In this document: positions 37,260-49,595 of the stretch, piece by piece
Layout: every line of letters begins with the position of its first letter
How positions within the stretch are numbered: position 1 is the stretch's first letter
Origin: Coix lacryma-jobi var. lacryma-jobi
Lineage: Eukaryota; Streptophyta; Magnoliopsida; Poales; Poaceae
Direction: 5' to 3'
Assembly: GCA_009763385.1 (NCBI GenBank)
Contig: CM019825.1
Span: 4,708,252-4,772,251, forward strand
Length of the DNA stretch: 64,000 bases
The notes under the pieces: model-generated
The model's input: the letters and a program-made list of their open reading frames with translations, nothing else
Told to the model about the DNA's origin: nothing
Databases searched by the model: none
Translations under genes and position numbers: made by a program

Positions 37260-40200
37260 TGTAACACCCCTGGTGTTTAATTAATTAAAAATAAATTAGA
37301 AAATGGATAAAACCCTAGATGGAGGAAAAATCTAACCAGGTGTTTGTTGCATTCATGCCGTTGCATAATTTTTATCGAGTGGAAAATAAATTTATTAAAC
37401 CCGTATAGGGCGAATCGGATTTATTCTATTTAGAAAATAAATAAAAGGCTTATGAAAATTTTACATAATCAAAGTCAAAGTTTTATTTGCCAAAACCTAG
37501 GAAAATATTTTCAAAACTCTGCAAAAGTTATTTGAGTTCAAAACCGATTTGAAATTGGATTTCAAATGTTTTTGCAAAGGGAAAAGAAAAAGAAAACAAA
37601 AAGGGCTCCCTCACCCTCTCTCCCCTTCGCGCCGGCCCGCCACCTCTTTCCGGCCCAGCCTGACCGAGCCGCGGCCCCACTCCTCATCGCGGCCCGCGCC
37701 CCGCTCCCTCTCCGCTCGACCCATCCGCCGCACCGACCGCACCGCTCCGCTCCCCCTCTCCCTCCCGCGCGGCCCACAGCGCGCCGGCCCGTCCCCGTTT
37801 CCCTCTCGCGCCCCCACTTGTCAGTCGTCGTCCCCAAACCGACCCTCCCCGCCCTTCGCGCGGCAGCAGCGTGCGCGCACCCCTCCGCTCCCCCAGATCG
37901 ACTCGCAGACCACCAACCGCCACCCCTCACCAGCCGCCACCCCTCTGTCCTCACCCTACAAATAATCATCCTACCTCGACCTCGCACCGCCTCCGCTAAG
38001 CCCCCCATCGAACCCTAGCACCGTTCTCAGAGGCTCCCGAGCTAGTCTCCGCCACCCTCGCCATTGACAGGCTCTGTCCGAACTCGCCACCGCGCAGGGA
38101 AGCCACCACCGGCCCTCGTTTGCCCCTCCTTCGGTTTCGCGATCACACACCGCGTCCTGAAGGTCTACCCCGAAGTGAATCGGAGCGGGAGCACTGCGTC
38201 CGCGACCGCGCCGGAGCTCCGTCCGCAACACACGCGCCGCCACCGTCGTCCTCCCTCTCCAGTCCACGGTCGGCGACACCAACCCCTCCGACGGACCCGC
38301 GGTGAGCTTCCCAATCGATCCCCACCTTCCCCGTAGTCGCTATCGGCCTCTAGCGTTTTCCCGGGCGAGCTCCGGCGAGTCACTCATGGCGCCGCCATGT
38401 TCGCGCTCGGCTCCGGCCGCCTTCGGGATGAATCCAACGCAACCAACCTCTTTTCGAGTCCGTGGTAAGGTTTCCGCTCGATCCCGCCCTTTCCCTCGGC
38501 CGCTACTGCCTTCTAGCCCCTCCCCGATCATTCTCCCATGGCGCCGCCGCGAGGCCCGAGCGCCGCCGTGTCCTCTGGCACCGGCCGGCGAGCCAACCCT
38601 CCCCTTTTCCTTTCCAGCCGTCCGATCCAAAACCGATGTCCCAGATTAGATTAGATCTCGAACCGGTATGCACCTGGTTCACCGGTGCCGTGGACGCAGT
38701 CCACTCACGCCGCGTCAGCGGTCCACGGAGCACGTGGCACACCAACCCAATCACGCGGTGACACGCGGCACAACGTGGCGTCCACGCAAGCACGCACGCG
38801 CCGGTTATGGTGGTTTTGCAGAAAACCCCTCCACGTTTTTAGAAACCAACCCGCGATCCAGATCCACTGTTCCCTGAGTCTAGGTTTTCTTTCGGCTTAG
38901 CCCCTGCACTTCTTAGAAAACGAGGCGCAGTCCTCTGCACAGCCGCTTTCCCCGATCTAATCTCAGCCATCCATCCAGCGATCAACGGCTGACACTCGAC
39001 CATACCCCTTCGCCGATGCCATTTTGCTAAAGAGTCCTCTACCTTTTTCGTAATCAACCCGCGGTCCAGTCGCCATGTGCGCTGAGTCTGCGAATTCTTC
39101 CGATCTAACCCCTCATCTTTCGGATAAATGAGGCCCGGTCCAGGTGACTTTTAAATTCAGATTTTATTTATTTAGAATACGAAAATGAGTTCAATCTATT
39201 TACAGAACTGCCACTCAGATTCAAACGCTTATAACTTTTGCGTTTTAACTCCGATTCGACCCGTTCAACTTGCGTTAGTTTCATAATTTCGTTCTCTACG
39301 CAGTAGATCTATTATTTTACTGTTTTCATACTGTTTGTTGTACTGTTTTTCATTTCGCTTTGTATGTGCCATGTATGTTGATTGGGCCAGAGAGTGCGGA
39401 GTTCGAGGACGCTCCAGACCATCCTTGCGACCCAGTTGATTCGACCCAGTCCGAAGGCAAGTGTTCTTGAACATCTTGCACCTACTTTATTTTACTTTTG
39501 GTACTAGAATAGTTAGATCTTGTAGATGCATGCTTGTCATTAATTTGAATCCCATGTTAGGGTTTACTAGAATTTGTTTATATTATCCTTGTCGCCTGTT
39601 TTGGGGTGTTCGGGTAGGTGTCTTGCTTAGCCCTGCAGTCATGGTTGGGATGGGAGTTAAAATGTTTATAATCTTGATTAATGAAATATGAAACGAATGT
39701 GGACATGGTAATTTTGTAGTAACATGGTTATTAGGTAAATCCGGCAGGATGGACCCGTATTGGTGGTTTTGTGCCGTGGGACTCGGCAGCTGCTTTTGGT
39801 TTTTGGTTCGGGGCTCGTGCTAGACATATCCTGCCTGGATCCCTAGGACCCGGTTCTCAGAGCATGTAACCCGGCTTGACAGCGCAACCATGAGATCTGG
39901 ATGGGCTGGACCTGGCTAATTAATTAGTTACCTCTAAGTTGAGGGTCCACACGGGGTTTGTTTTAGTGGCTCACGAGGGGCCCTGGGGGTCGTAGACCTT
40001 TGTACGGGGTGAAACCTTAGAGGTACGTGTGGAACGGACTTGGAGGGGGCTTTGTAAAGGCCTTGCAGTGCAACCCGCTATGCACCTCGGCAGTGTTTAG
40101 CGTGACGGGATCTGCACGACTCATGGGTAACGATGTGCAACCTCTGCAGAGTGTAAAACTGATATATCAGCCGTGCTCACGGTCACGAGCGGCTTGGACT

Positions 40201-40870
40201 TCTTTGAGATTAGTTGGTTACTGGTTGGTTTGGGTTCGGGTCATCTGATGGACTTCAGGTGCGGTTGCCTGATGGACTTCAGATGTTTGTTGCTCGGTGC
40301 GACTCCGAGTGTGGTTTGCTCGGTGCGACTCCGAGTGTGGTTACTTTTCTACAAAGTCTGTCTATAACCTAGTAAATAGGTGCATAGGATTAATAGGGTG
40401 TGTCGCTTTAGGCGCTTGAGTCAAACAAAGTCAGCCTACCTTTGTTATAAGCCTCATAAGCATATTTTTTCCTACACTTGCGGAGTACATTTCGATGTAC
40501 TCACCCTTCCTCTTTGTCCCCCCTGCTACCCCACCCAGACGCTGGAGACTACGTCTACGAGGAGCCGGAGTATCCAGAAGACGGAGGCTACGACCCTGAC
40601 GACCTGTACTAGGATGGCGCTACCCCCGGTCGACCTTCCTGTGGAGTGGAGTCCAGATCTTCCGCATCTTCGTCAGAGTTTACCTTAGAGTTAGTTTCAT
40701 GAGAGACTGTACTTTTTATTTCAGACCCGAGAGTCATTTATGTAATAAAGTTCGATATTATTAATAAAGCATTGTTTTGATATTTACTATGATGTGAATA
40801 TATGTATGAAAATTGATCCTGGCATACATATATTGTGCTCCAATTTTGTTCTTAAAATTGGGGTGTCACA
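37260..40870 (+). repeat. LTR 9 (3611 bp)
   Basis: Counterpart of LTR 5, without most of that copy's length differences. Private changes include caaaaccgattt (37540) and cttttcgagtcc (38451). Confidence 0.92.
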
Positions 40871-41160
40871 GAGTGGTATCGGAGCCGTGTTGACCGTAGG
40901 ACGCTACCCTAGTCAGTCGTCGAATTTACAAAACTATTTTTACAAAGTCTGACCCCTTTTCCCACTTCTGTACTCTTTCTCTGCTGAAAATTCAAACTCA
41001 GTTTAAAAGTAGGTCCTCCAATAGTAGGATGCCCACCATAAATTGTTGAACTCGTAGAACGTTGTTTGACATGTGCTGGTGCTCTTGTTTGATTTGCTTC
41101 TTTGTATTGACTGTAGTCCCTCCGAATCTCGGGACGAGATTCCAGTTAAGGGGGTAAGTT
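40871..41160 (+). other. Internal region 7 (290 bp)
   Basis: Same PBS-to-PPT segment. It closes the second 15.3-kb block. Confidence 0.88.
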
Positions 41161-44100
41161 TGTAACACCCCTGGTGTTTAATTAATTAAAAATAAATTAG
41201 AAAATGGATAAAACCTTAGATGGTGGAAAAATCTAACCAGGTGTTTGTTGCATTCATGCCGTTGCATAATTTTTATCGAGTGGAAAATAAATTTATTAAA
41301 CCCGTATAGGGCGAATCGGATTTATTCTATTTAGAAAATAAATAAAAGGCTTATGAAAATTTTACATAATCAAAGTCAAAGTTTTATTTGCCAAAACCTA
41401 GGAAAATATTTTCAAAACTCTGCAAAAGTTATTTGAGTTCAAACCGATTTGAAATTGGATTTCAAATGTTTTTGCAAAGGGAAAAGAAAAAGAAAACAAA
41501 AAGGGCTCCCTCACCCTCTCTCCCCTTCGCGCCGGCCCGCCACCTCTTTCCGGCCCAGCCTGACCGAGCCGCGGCCCCACTCCTCATCGCGGCCCGCGCC
41601 CCGCTCCCTCTCCGCTCGGCCCATCCGCCGCACCGACCGCACCGCTCCGCTCCCCCTCTCCCTCCCGCGCGGCCCACAGCGCGCCGGCCCGTCCCCGTTT
41701 CCCTCTCGCGCCCCCACTTGTCAGTCGTCGTCCCCAACCGACCCTCCCCGCCCTTCGCGCGGCAGCAGCGTGCGCGCACCCCTCCGCTCCCCCAGATCGA
41801 CTCGCAGACCACCAGCCGCCACCCCTCACCAGCCGCCACCCCTCTGTCCTCACCCTACAAATAATCATCCTACCTCGACCTCGCACCGCCTCCGCTAAGC
41901 CCCCCATCGAACCCTAGCACCGTTCTCAGAGGCTCCCGAGCTAGTCTCCGCCACCCTCGCCATTGACAGGCTCTGTCCGAACTCGCCACCGCGCAGGGAA
42001 GCCACCACCGGCCCTCGTTTGCCCCTCCTTCGGTTTCGCGATCACACACCGCGTCCTGAAGGTCTACCCCGAAGTGAATCGGAGCGGGAGCACTGCGTCC
42101 GCGACCGCGCCGGAGCTCCGTCCGCAACACACCCGCCGCCACCGTCGTCCTCCCTCTCCAGTCCACGGTCGGCGACACCAACCCCTCCGACGGACCCGCG
42201 GTGAGCTTCCCAATCGATCCCCACCTTTCCCCGTAGTCGCTATCGGCCTCTAGCGTTTTCCCGGGCGAGCTCCGGCGAGTCACTCATGGCGCCGCCATGT
42301 TCGCGCTCGGCTCCGGCCGCCTTCGGGATGAATCCAACGCAACCAACCTCTTTTCCGAGTCCGTGGTAAGGTTTCCGCTCGATCCCGCCCTTTCCCTCGG
42401 CCGCTACTGCCTTCTAGCCCCTCCCGATCATTCTCCCATGGCGCCGCCGCGAGGCCCGAGCGCCGCCGTGTCCTCTGGCACCGGCCGGCGAGCCAACCCT
42501 CCCCTTTTCCTTTCCAGCCGTCCGATCCAAAACCGATGTCCCAGATTAGATTAGATCTCGAACCGGTATGCACCTGGTTCACCGGTGCCGTGGACGCAGT
42601 CCACTCACGCCGCGTCAGCGGTCCACGGAGCACGTGGCACACCAACCCAATCACGCGGTGACACGCGGCACAACGTGGCGTCCACGCAAGCACGCACGCG
42701 CCGGTTATGGTGGTTTTGCAGAAAACCCCTCCACGTTTTTAGAAACCAACCCGCGATCCAGATCCACTGTTCCCTGAGTCTAGGTTTTCTTTCGGCTTAG
42801 CCCCTGCACTTCTTAGAAAACGAGGCGCAGTCCTCTGCACAGCCGCTTTCCCCGATCTAATCTCAGCCATCCATCCAGCGATCAACGGCTGACACTCGAC
42901 CATACCCCTTCGCCGATGCCATTTTGCTAAAGAGTCCTCTACCTTTTTCGTAATCAACCCGCGGTCCAGTCGCCATGTGCGCTGAGTCTGCGAATTCTTC
43001 CGATCTAACCCCTCATCTTTCGGATAAATGAGGCCCGGTCCAGGTGACTTTTAAATTCAGATTTTATTTATTTAGAATACGAAAATGAGTTCAATCTATT
43101 TACAGAACTGCCACTCAGATTCAAACGCTTATAACTTTTGCGTTTTAACTCCGATTCGACCCGTTCAACTTGCGTTAGTTTCATAATTTCGTTCTCTACG
43201 CAGTAGATCTATTATTTTACTGTTTTCATACTGTTTGTTGTACTGTTTTCATTTCGCTTTGTATGTGCCATGTATGTTGATTGGGCCAGAGAGTGCGGAG
43301 TTCGAGGACGCTCCAGACCATCCTTGCGACCCAGTTGATTCGACCCAGTCCGAAGGCAAGTGTTCTTGAACATCTTGCACCTACTTTATTTTACTTTTGG
43401 TACTAGAATAGTTAGATCTTGTAGATGCATGCTTGTCATTAATTTGAATCCCATGTTAGGGTTTACTAGAATTTGTTTATATTATCCTTGTCGCCTGTTT
43501 TGGGGTGTTCGGGTAGGTGTCTTGCTTAGCCCTGCAGTCATGGTTGGGATGGGAGTTAAAATGTTTATAATCTTGATTAATGAAATATGAAACGAATGTG
43601 GACATGGTAATTTTGTAGTAACATGGTTATTAGGTAAATCCGGCAGGATGGACCCGTATTGGTGGTTTTGTGCCGTGGGACTCGGCAGCTGCTTTTGGTT
43701 TTTGGTTCGGGGCTCGTGCTAGACATATCCTGCCTGGATCCCTAGGACCCGGTTCTCAGAGCATGTAACCCGGCTTGACAGCGCAACCATGAGATCTGGA
43801 TGGGCTGGACCTGGCTAATTAATTAGTTACCTCTAAGTTGAGGGTCCACACGGGGTTTGTTTTAGTGGCTCACGAGGGGGCCCTGGGGGTCGTAGACCTT
43901 TGTACGGGGTGAAACCTTAGAGGTACGTGTGGAACGGACTTGGAGGGGGCTTTGTAAAGGCCTTGCAGTGCAACCCGCTATGCACCTCGGCAGTGTTTAG
44001 CGTGACGGGATCTGCACGACTCATGGGTAACGATGTGCAACCTCTGCAGAGTGTAAAACTGATATATCAGCCGTGCTCACGGTCACGAGCGGCTTGGACT

Positions 44101-44770
44101 TCTTTGAGATTAGTTGGTTACTGGTTGGTTTGGGTTCGGGTCATTTGATGGACTTCAGGTGCGGTTGCCTGATGGACTTCAGGTGTTGGTTGCTCGGTGC
44201 GACTCCGAGTGTGGTTTGCTCGGTGCGACTCCGAGTGTGGTTACTTTTCTACAGAGTCTGTCTATAACCTAGTAAATAGGTGCATAGGATTAATAGGGTG
44301 TGTCGCTTTAGGCGCTTGAGTCAAACAAAGTCAGCCTACCTTTGTTATAAGCCTCATAAGCATATTTTTTCCTACACTTGCGGAGTACATTTCGATGTAC
44401 TCACCCTTCCTCTTTGTCCCCCCTGCTACCCCATCCAGACGCTGGAGACTACGTCTACGAGGAGCCGGAGTATCCAGAAGACGGAGGCTACGACCCTGAC
44501 GACCTGTACTAGGATGGCGCTACCCCCGGTCGACCTTCCTGTGGAGTGGAGTCCAGATCTTCCGCATCTTCGTCAGAGTTTACCTTAGAGTTAGTTTCAT
44601 GAGAGACTGTACTTTTTATTTCAGACCCGAGAGTCATTTATGTAATAAAGTTCGATATTATTAATAAAGCATTGTTTTGATATTTACTATGATGTGAATA
44701 TATGTATGAAAATTGATCCTGGCATACATATATTGTGCTCCAATTTTGTTCTTAAAATTGGGGTGTCACA
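41161..44770 (+). repeat. LTR 10 (3610 bp)
   Basis: Outermost right LTR. It has a double 17-bp unit and shares caggtgttggttgctcgg and tctacagagtc with LTRs 2 and 6, but not gtgcatatg. Private variants are agatggtggaaaaatc and cacacccgccgcc. The TSD tccac follows directly. Confidence 0.92.
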
Positions 44771-44775
44771 TCCAC

Positions 44776-45040
44776 GAGCAGCTCCAGCACCGGCTTACTG
44801 AGAAGCTGTGTTAAACGGTGGTTTCAAAACGGCTCCGGCCACGAAGCATCCGGATTTGGTGCTCTCTAGAGCAGTTTGGCGAATGCGGAGCCAAAAATAC
44901 TGGCTCCCCACGGCTCCCTCTCTAGGTGTGCTCTTCGTTTTGCAGAAGAAACCATTTTGTCAAACATTTTCGAAAAACAGCTTTAGCTTAGCTAGAGAAG
45001 TTACTTCACCACCACAGCCACAGCCCTGCCAAACGCACCC
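44776..45040 (+). mobile_element. Right part of the MITE split by the LTR array
   Basis: It ends agccctgccaaacgcaccc, inverse to the left fragment at 6642-6664. Joined without the array and one TSD copy, the element would be about 288 bp. A 3-bp ata flanks both ends, which would suit a PIF/Harbinger-type element. Confidence 0.65.
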
Positions 45041-45740
45041 ATAGTATACCCCAGTACTTGATTGATGCTTTGCTACTTGCTAGGAGTTGGGGATAGGTAC
45101 GAGCCAGCAGAAAAGCGCACAGGATTAGGCAGTTTTTTTGTTTTTTTAGCATAACAATTAACAAGATTAGGCAGATGAATGAAACGGACGGTTACTAGTT
45201 TGTTAGAGCATCTCCAATCGTTATGCATTTGGAGCTATGCATTTTAGGCAATTGGAGCACCCCAAATGAAAATGGCAAGGCAGCGGTGGTCGCCGTCTCG
45301 CCATAGGCCGCCGTAGCCTTGGCTGGACCCGGTCACCTGGACCTCGGGTTGGTTACCCTTTTTGTTTGTTTTGGGCTTTTGGCCCCCGTCGCCGCATTGT
45401 TTTCTTCTACAGCGAGCGAGCGAGCGAGAGGCGTGGCGAGCGGGGCTGGAGACGGGTCGAGGAGGGCCAAGTCACAACAGGAGAGGCCGCCGGACAGGAC
45501 CACCCGCTCGGAGCCATGCCCCCGATCGGTCTGGTGCTGATGCCACAGCCCACAGCACACAGCAGCGCCTTGCGTGAAGTAATTCGTGCTTGGACACTTG
45601 GGAGCTTGTGCCTGGATGGTTGTTGAGGATCTGATTAAGGGGATGTCCTTTTGGTCCTCCACAGTCCACACACATGTTTCCATTTTCATCATTCATTCAA
45701 AACCGTTTCGCCCTGAAGAACCGTGAGGCCTGCTGTATTA
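45041..45740. other. Intergenic, no gene supported
   Basis: Contains agagcatctccaat (about 45206), a start seen in many grass MITEs, and a GAGC-rich run near 45411-45430. Open frames on both strands between 45319 and 45696 have no recognisable protein content. Confidence 0.5.
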
Positions 45741-46073
45741 GAGTGTGTGCAATACAACTCACAACACCTTATAAAACTGTTGTGGACTGTTATTTTTAAT
45801 AAATTCAAAATAACTTCATAGATAATGCTGTTTTTCACCTCTCACAGAAATATAAGTTGGGTCAAGCTGAAAAGGTAGCTTTTCACAATTCCCTTCCTCA
45901 TTTCTCTATCTCAATTATACATTAAGTTGTTGACAAAATTGTTTTGTCAAACAGTTTTATCCAAAACGACCTAATTTCACCTAGAAAACTCAAAAAAAAA
46001 AACTTCACCTAGAAAGTTGCTTATAAAGTTGAGTATTTTCCAAAATAAAAAAAGAGTTGTACCAAACGGCGTC
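45741..46073. mobile_element. Tourist-type (PIF/Harbinger) MITE, 333 bp
   Basis: Ends gagtgtgtgcaatacaactc and, inverted, gacgccgtttggtacaactc. Flanked by tta on both sides (45738-45740, 46074-46076). Confidence 0.7.
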
Positions 46074-46356
46074 TTATACCGAATTCAAGACAGTTCAGTC
46101 AAATGATTCGACGGTGAATCTAAATTTGCATAATAAGATTTCATTTTTCTTCGTGTGTGTGTGTGTACGAGGAGGCAGTGATAAATCTAGAGGCGTTTCC
46201 ACATTAGGTGCATGACAAAAAAAAACGGTTATTGTTGCTGGTCTGGAAATTATGCGTGCTTGGTGAAGTTGAACATAAACTATTAGTATTCTAATAATTA
46301 GTTATTAATATACTAAGTGTTTGTTTGCTTAAACTTATTTTAATTGATTTTAACTA

Positions 46357-46695
46357 TGACCCTGTTGAGTCTCCAGCACAAAAAATTTTCACCTATCACA
46401 TCGAATATTTGAACATATGCATGTGGTATTAAATTTAAACTAAAAAATAAATAATTACACACATTGTGATAACTTTGCGAGATAATTTTTTGAAGCCTAG
46501 TTAGTTCATTATTTGACATGTTGTGCTAGAGTAAACATGTGCTAATGACAAATTAATTAGTCTTAATAAATTCATCTTATGATTTTCACATGAAATATGT
46601 AATTTGTTTTTTATTAGTCTATTTTAATAGACTAAGTTAGTACCGCAATATTCAATATGACACCCAAAAACTTTTCACCCTTCAACTAAACACTT
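46357..46695. mobile_element. Common grass MITE copy 1 (approximate ends)
   Basis: Carries the familiar order cacatcgaatatttgaacat, then ctagttagttcattatttga, then aattagtcttaataaattca, found in an abundant Tourist-like grass MITE family. Ends are diverged. Confidence 0.6.
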
Positions 46696-46887
46696 GTTAT
46701 TTGTATAATAAAGAATAAGTCATAGTAAGACTCATAAGTTCGAGAGCAGCTCTGTGCAGATAATGTTTACGTATCATGGCCAAACATGTCCAAGCACGTC
46801 GCGTAATCATTCTCCACATCATCGTATTGCAGGATGCAGGTTCGATCAGTATCCTACTGCTTCGTACTCTTCATAAGCTCGTCGCGC

Positions 46888-47218
46888 AATCTTATTCTCA
46901 ATCAAAAAAAATTCACTATTTACATCGAATATTTAGACACATGCATAAAGTATTAAATATAAACTAAAAATAACTAATTACATAGATTGTGACAACTTTG
47001 TGAGACGATTTTTTAAATCTAATCCGTGCGTAATTTGACAATGTTATGCTATAATAAATATATTTTAGTGATGGATTAATTAGTTTTCATAAATTTGTCT
47101 CAGGTTTTTTTTATGGAATATATATTTTGTTTTCGTATTAGTTTATTTTTAATAAACTAAATTATTATAAAGGTATCCCATGTAATACTTAAAAAAATTA
47201 TGCACCAACTAAACAATA
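46888..47218. mobile_element. Common grass MITE copy 2, same family (approximate ends)
   Basis: Same internal landmarks in the same order (tacatcgaatatttagacac, aatttgacaatgttatgcta, ggattaattagttttcataa) and a right end caactaaacaatacc. Confidence 0.6.
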
Positions 47219-47718
47219 CCAGAATCCCTGGTCACACAAAACACCTGACCGTGTAGTACAGTGCGGAGCACTTGCTGTAAAAGAGATTCTTCTCTGAATG
47301 CGCAGCAGAAAAACGATTTCGCTTTGATGTAGCCTGCCTCTAGCCTTTTTACCGATCGCTTGCAGGCACCAGGCAGTACAGGATCACGTTCACATGCGTG
47401 TGGCCCCCAATCTTTGTCATTTTGGACCACCTACTAGTAGGATTGTGGTGTGGAAAACAGCCGCATGAACCTTTGCAATATCTAGTTCCAGACAAAAGCT
47501 CCCAACAAGCGTTCATCCAAAGAACGTGTGCATATCCGTACGTCTTTGCAGGTTTTTCCTTCGCTGTTGATTTGATTTTAGGTGAAAATACCGACAGCTT
47601 TTACAGTTTACTTTCACATGGTCTCGCAGCCTCGTTTCATTTCGTAGTGCTGTCCTGGTTCTTTGAAAAAAGAGACATTATTGATGCACTAGTTAACATA
47701 AACTATCATTGGTGTGAC
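47219..47718. other. Intergenic, no gene supported
   Basis: A 107-codon plus-strand frame (47398-47721) has no recognisable content and runs into the next MITE. I see no other feature. Confidence 0.45.
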
Positions 47719-47721
47719 TAA

Positions 47722-48038
47722 GATCCCGTTTGATACACCTCAGCTTCACTAGTAAAACTGTTTTTTAGAAAATAGCTTTATAAACAACTTTCTAGATTAA
47801 ACTGAACTATTTTGAAAAAGTGTTTGATAAAATAGCTTCACTATTAATTTTATGCATGGTTAAAAGAGAAATGAGGATGCAAGCTACAAAAAGCTATTTT
47901 TTAGTTTAATTTCAGCTTATGCTTTCGTAAAAGGAGAATAAAACAGCTTCAAAGGTGAAACTGTTTTAGAAAAAAGTGTTTGACAAAAAAAACTTACAAC
48001 AACTTATAAAGCTATTGTGAGTTGTACTAAACAGACCC
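47722..48038. mobile_element. Tourist-type MITE, 317 bp
   Basis: Left end gatcccgtttgatac and inverted right end gggtctgtttagtac, with a taa duplication (47719-47721, 48039-48041). Confidence 0.72.
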
Positions 48039-48086
48039 TAAGTTTATACTATAAAATCTCTATGTACTACATAAATCTGAATGGTA

Positions 48087-48238
48087 CTCAATCTGTTCCA
48101 AAATATAGGACATTTTGGTTTTTTTAGATTTCAATTACTTTTACTACATATTTAGATATATACTATGTCTAAATATACAATGAAATCGATGTATATAGAA
48201 AAGTTAAAATGTTTTATAATTTTAAATAAATGGAGAAC
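48087..48238. mobile_element. Stowaway-type MITE, about 152 bp
   Basis: Starts ctcaatctgttccaaaatat and ends with the diverged inverse; TA on both sides. Confidence 0.6.
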
Positions 48239-48332
48239 TAGATTGGTACCATCGATTATTTTGACTTTGATTAAATTTATAAGGTACTTTTGAGATGGAG
48301 GTGTATGTTTTTGCAGAGCTTATTATCAATAT

Positions 48333-48583
48333 TCTCTCTCCTCGAATAATTATTGTTCTCGCTTTTCGGATGAGTACTTTTAACTTGACCAAAAATATAT
48401 AGAAAAATGATAATATTTATAATACATAATTAGTAGCATTATTAAATAGATTGTTGTGTCCAATTTCATAATAATCTTACATAGAGATAAAAATATTGCT
48501 AATTTCAATAAAACTAGTCAAATTTTAAGAAAAAATAACGGCACAAGTACAATAGCCACGCTTATATATTGGGATGGAGGAGT
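48333..48583. mobile_element. Stowaway-like MITE (approximate ends)
   Basis: The right end ttgggatggaggagta is a typical Stowaway terminus. The left end near ctctctcctcg is its diverged inverse. Confidence 0.5.
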
Positions 48584-48732
48584 AAATCAGAAGAACGGCA
48601 TAAAAAAGCTCGATTAATGCTATCAAACTCTGGACAGTTCGTTTGTGGAAAATTTATGATTAGTAGCAGGCTGGCAGAAACACATCTGACAGGTTTTGTT
48701 GACCCCACACGACCCCTCTTTGTTATTTTGTT

Positions 48733-48950
48733 TAGTTGGTGGGTGAAAAGTTTTTCAAAGTCATATCGCATGTTCCGACAATAATTTAAACTATTAAAAA
48801 TAAACTAATAAAAAATAATTTACATATCCCGTCTGAAAACCATAAAATAAATTTATTAAGACTAATTAATCTGCTATTAGTATACTTTTATTGTAGCATA
48901 ATATTGTCAAATTATGATCTAATTAGGCTTAAAAATCTGTCTCGATCCAA
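48733..48950 (-). mobile_element. Truncated copy of the common grass MITE, inverted
   Basis: Landmarks of the copies at 46357 and 46888 appear in reverse orientation (aatttattaagactaattaa, ataatattgtcaaattatga). The remainder is missing. Confidence 0.5.
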
Positions 48951-49095
48951 CATTGTTTTTGATTGGATGGGATCTTAAGCCTAGGCTAGCCAGTGCATAC
49001 TTATTTTGCCACACTAAAATTGTTTGGACCATAAATACACTCTGGCTTCCCAGGTCGTTTAACTTATGTGAGAAGTTTATAAGTTGTTGGACTAA

Positions 49096-49331
49096 GGCCT
49101 TGTTCAGTTTGTTAATTTTTTGGAGAAAAGTTTCTATAGTACTTTCGTTGTTATTTGACAAACTTTGTTCAAACATGAACTAACTAGGCTCAAAAAATTC
49201 GTCTCGACATGAATAGACTAGAAGTACTTATTTTTTTACCTACATTTAATGTTTAATGCATGCGTCTAAAGATTCGCTATGACGAGAACTATGCAAAAAA
49301 TTTGGGAGAATTTAGGTAACTGAACATAGCC
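49096..49331. mobile_element. Tourist MITE, 236 bp
   Basis: TIRs ggccttgttcag and, inverted, ggctatgttcag, with taa duplications at 49093-49095 and 49332-49334. Confidence 0.8.
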
Positions 49332-49334
49332 TAA

Positions 49335-49595
49335 TATGCATCCACATGCTAAGTTAGTGTATGCAGTGAATTTTTTCCTTTTCTTTTCGGGGACACTCGC
49401 GCCCTTTGCTAGCATGTCCGCTTGCAACCCCTCCGCTCTCATACATATACACGTGGGCCCAATTTCTATCGGGACGCCTCCCGCGCGCTTGACATGCTCA
49501 CTCCCGCCCCCATCTCCAACCATCCGCCTTGTCCCCCCCCCTTAGCCCACCCATGCCTTGTTGGGCCCCGATGCCCTCCCCAAAGCGCCGCCGCG
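49335..49595. other. Intergenic, C-rich, no gene seen
   Basis: Pyrimidine-rich around 49430-49600. Open frames on both strands have no recognisable content. Confidence 0.5.

Larger units (their letters stand above)
25858..41160 (+). repeat. Higher-order block B (15,303 bp): LTRs 6-9, duplicate of block A
   Basis: Differs from block A by only 5 bp in length and repeats its gggt joint at the same place. Confidence 0.82.
6665..44770 (+). mobile_element. 38.1-kb concatemer of ten LTRs of a non-autonomous Ty3/gypsy (chromovirus/Tekay-like) element
   Basis: Ten LTRs run TGTAACACCCCTGG to GGGGTGTCACA, all in plus orientation. They are joined by seven copies of a ~290-bp internal segment and by two direct gggt joints. 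A single target duplication tccac (6660-6664 and 44771-44775) flanks the whole array; no internal TSD was found. The internal segment starts with TGGTATCGGAGCC (initiator tRNA-Met PBS) and ends with a purine tract. Just before that tract it keeps gaatctcgggacgagattcc, a block typical of the pol 3' end in Tekay/Del-type chromoviruses. gag and pol are absent, so mobility would depend on a partner element. The class is inferred from LTR length, the PBS and this 3' block. Confidence 0.88.

Noticed and set aside
6665..44770. CRISPR array or centromeric satellite
   Set aside because: The unit is a 3.6-kb LTR with PBS, PPT and TSD, which identifies a retrotransposon; a CRISPR unit is far shorter.
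45319..45696. Possible small gene after the array
   Set aside because: Overlapping frames on both strands, no recognisable motif, no clear splice or start context.
47398..47721. 107-codon frame as a gene
   Set aside because: No recognisable content, and it ends inside the border of a Tourist MITE.
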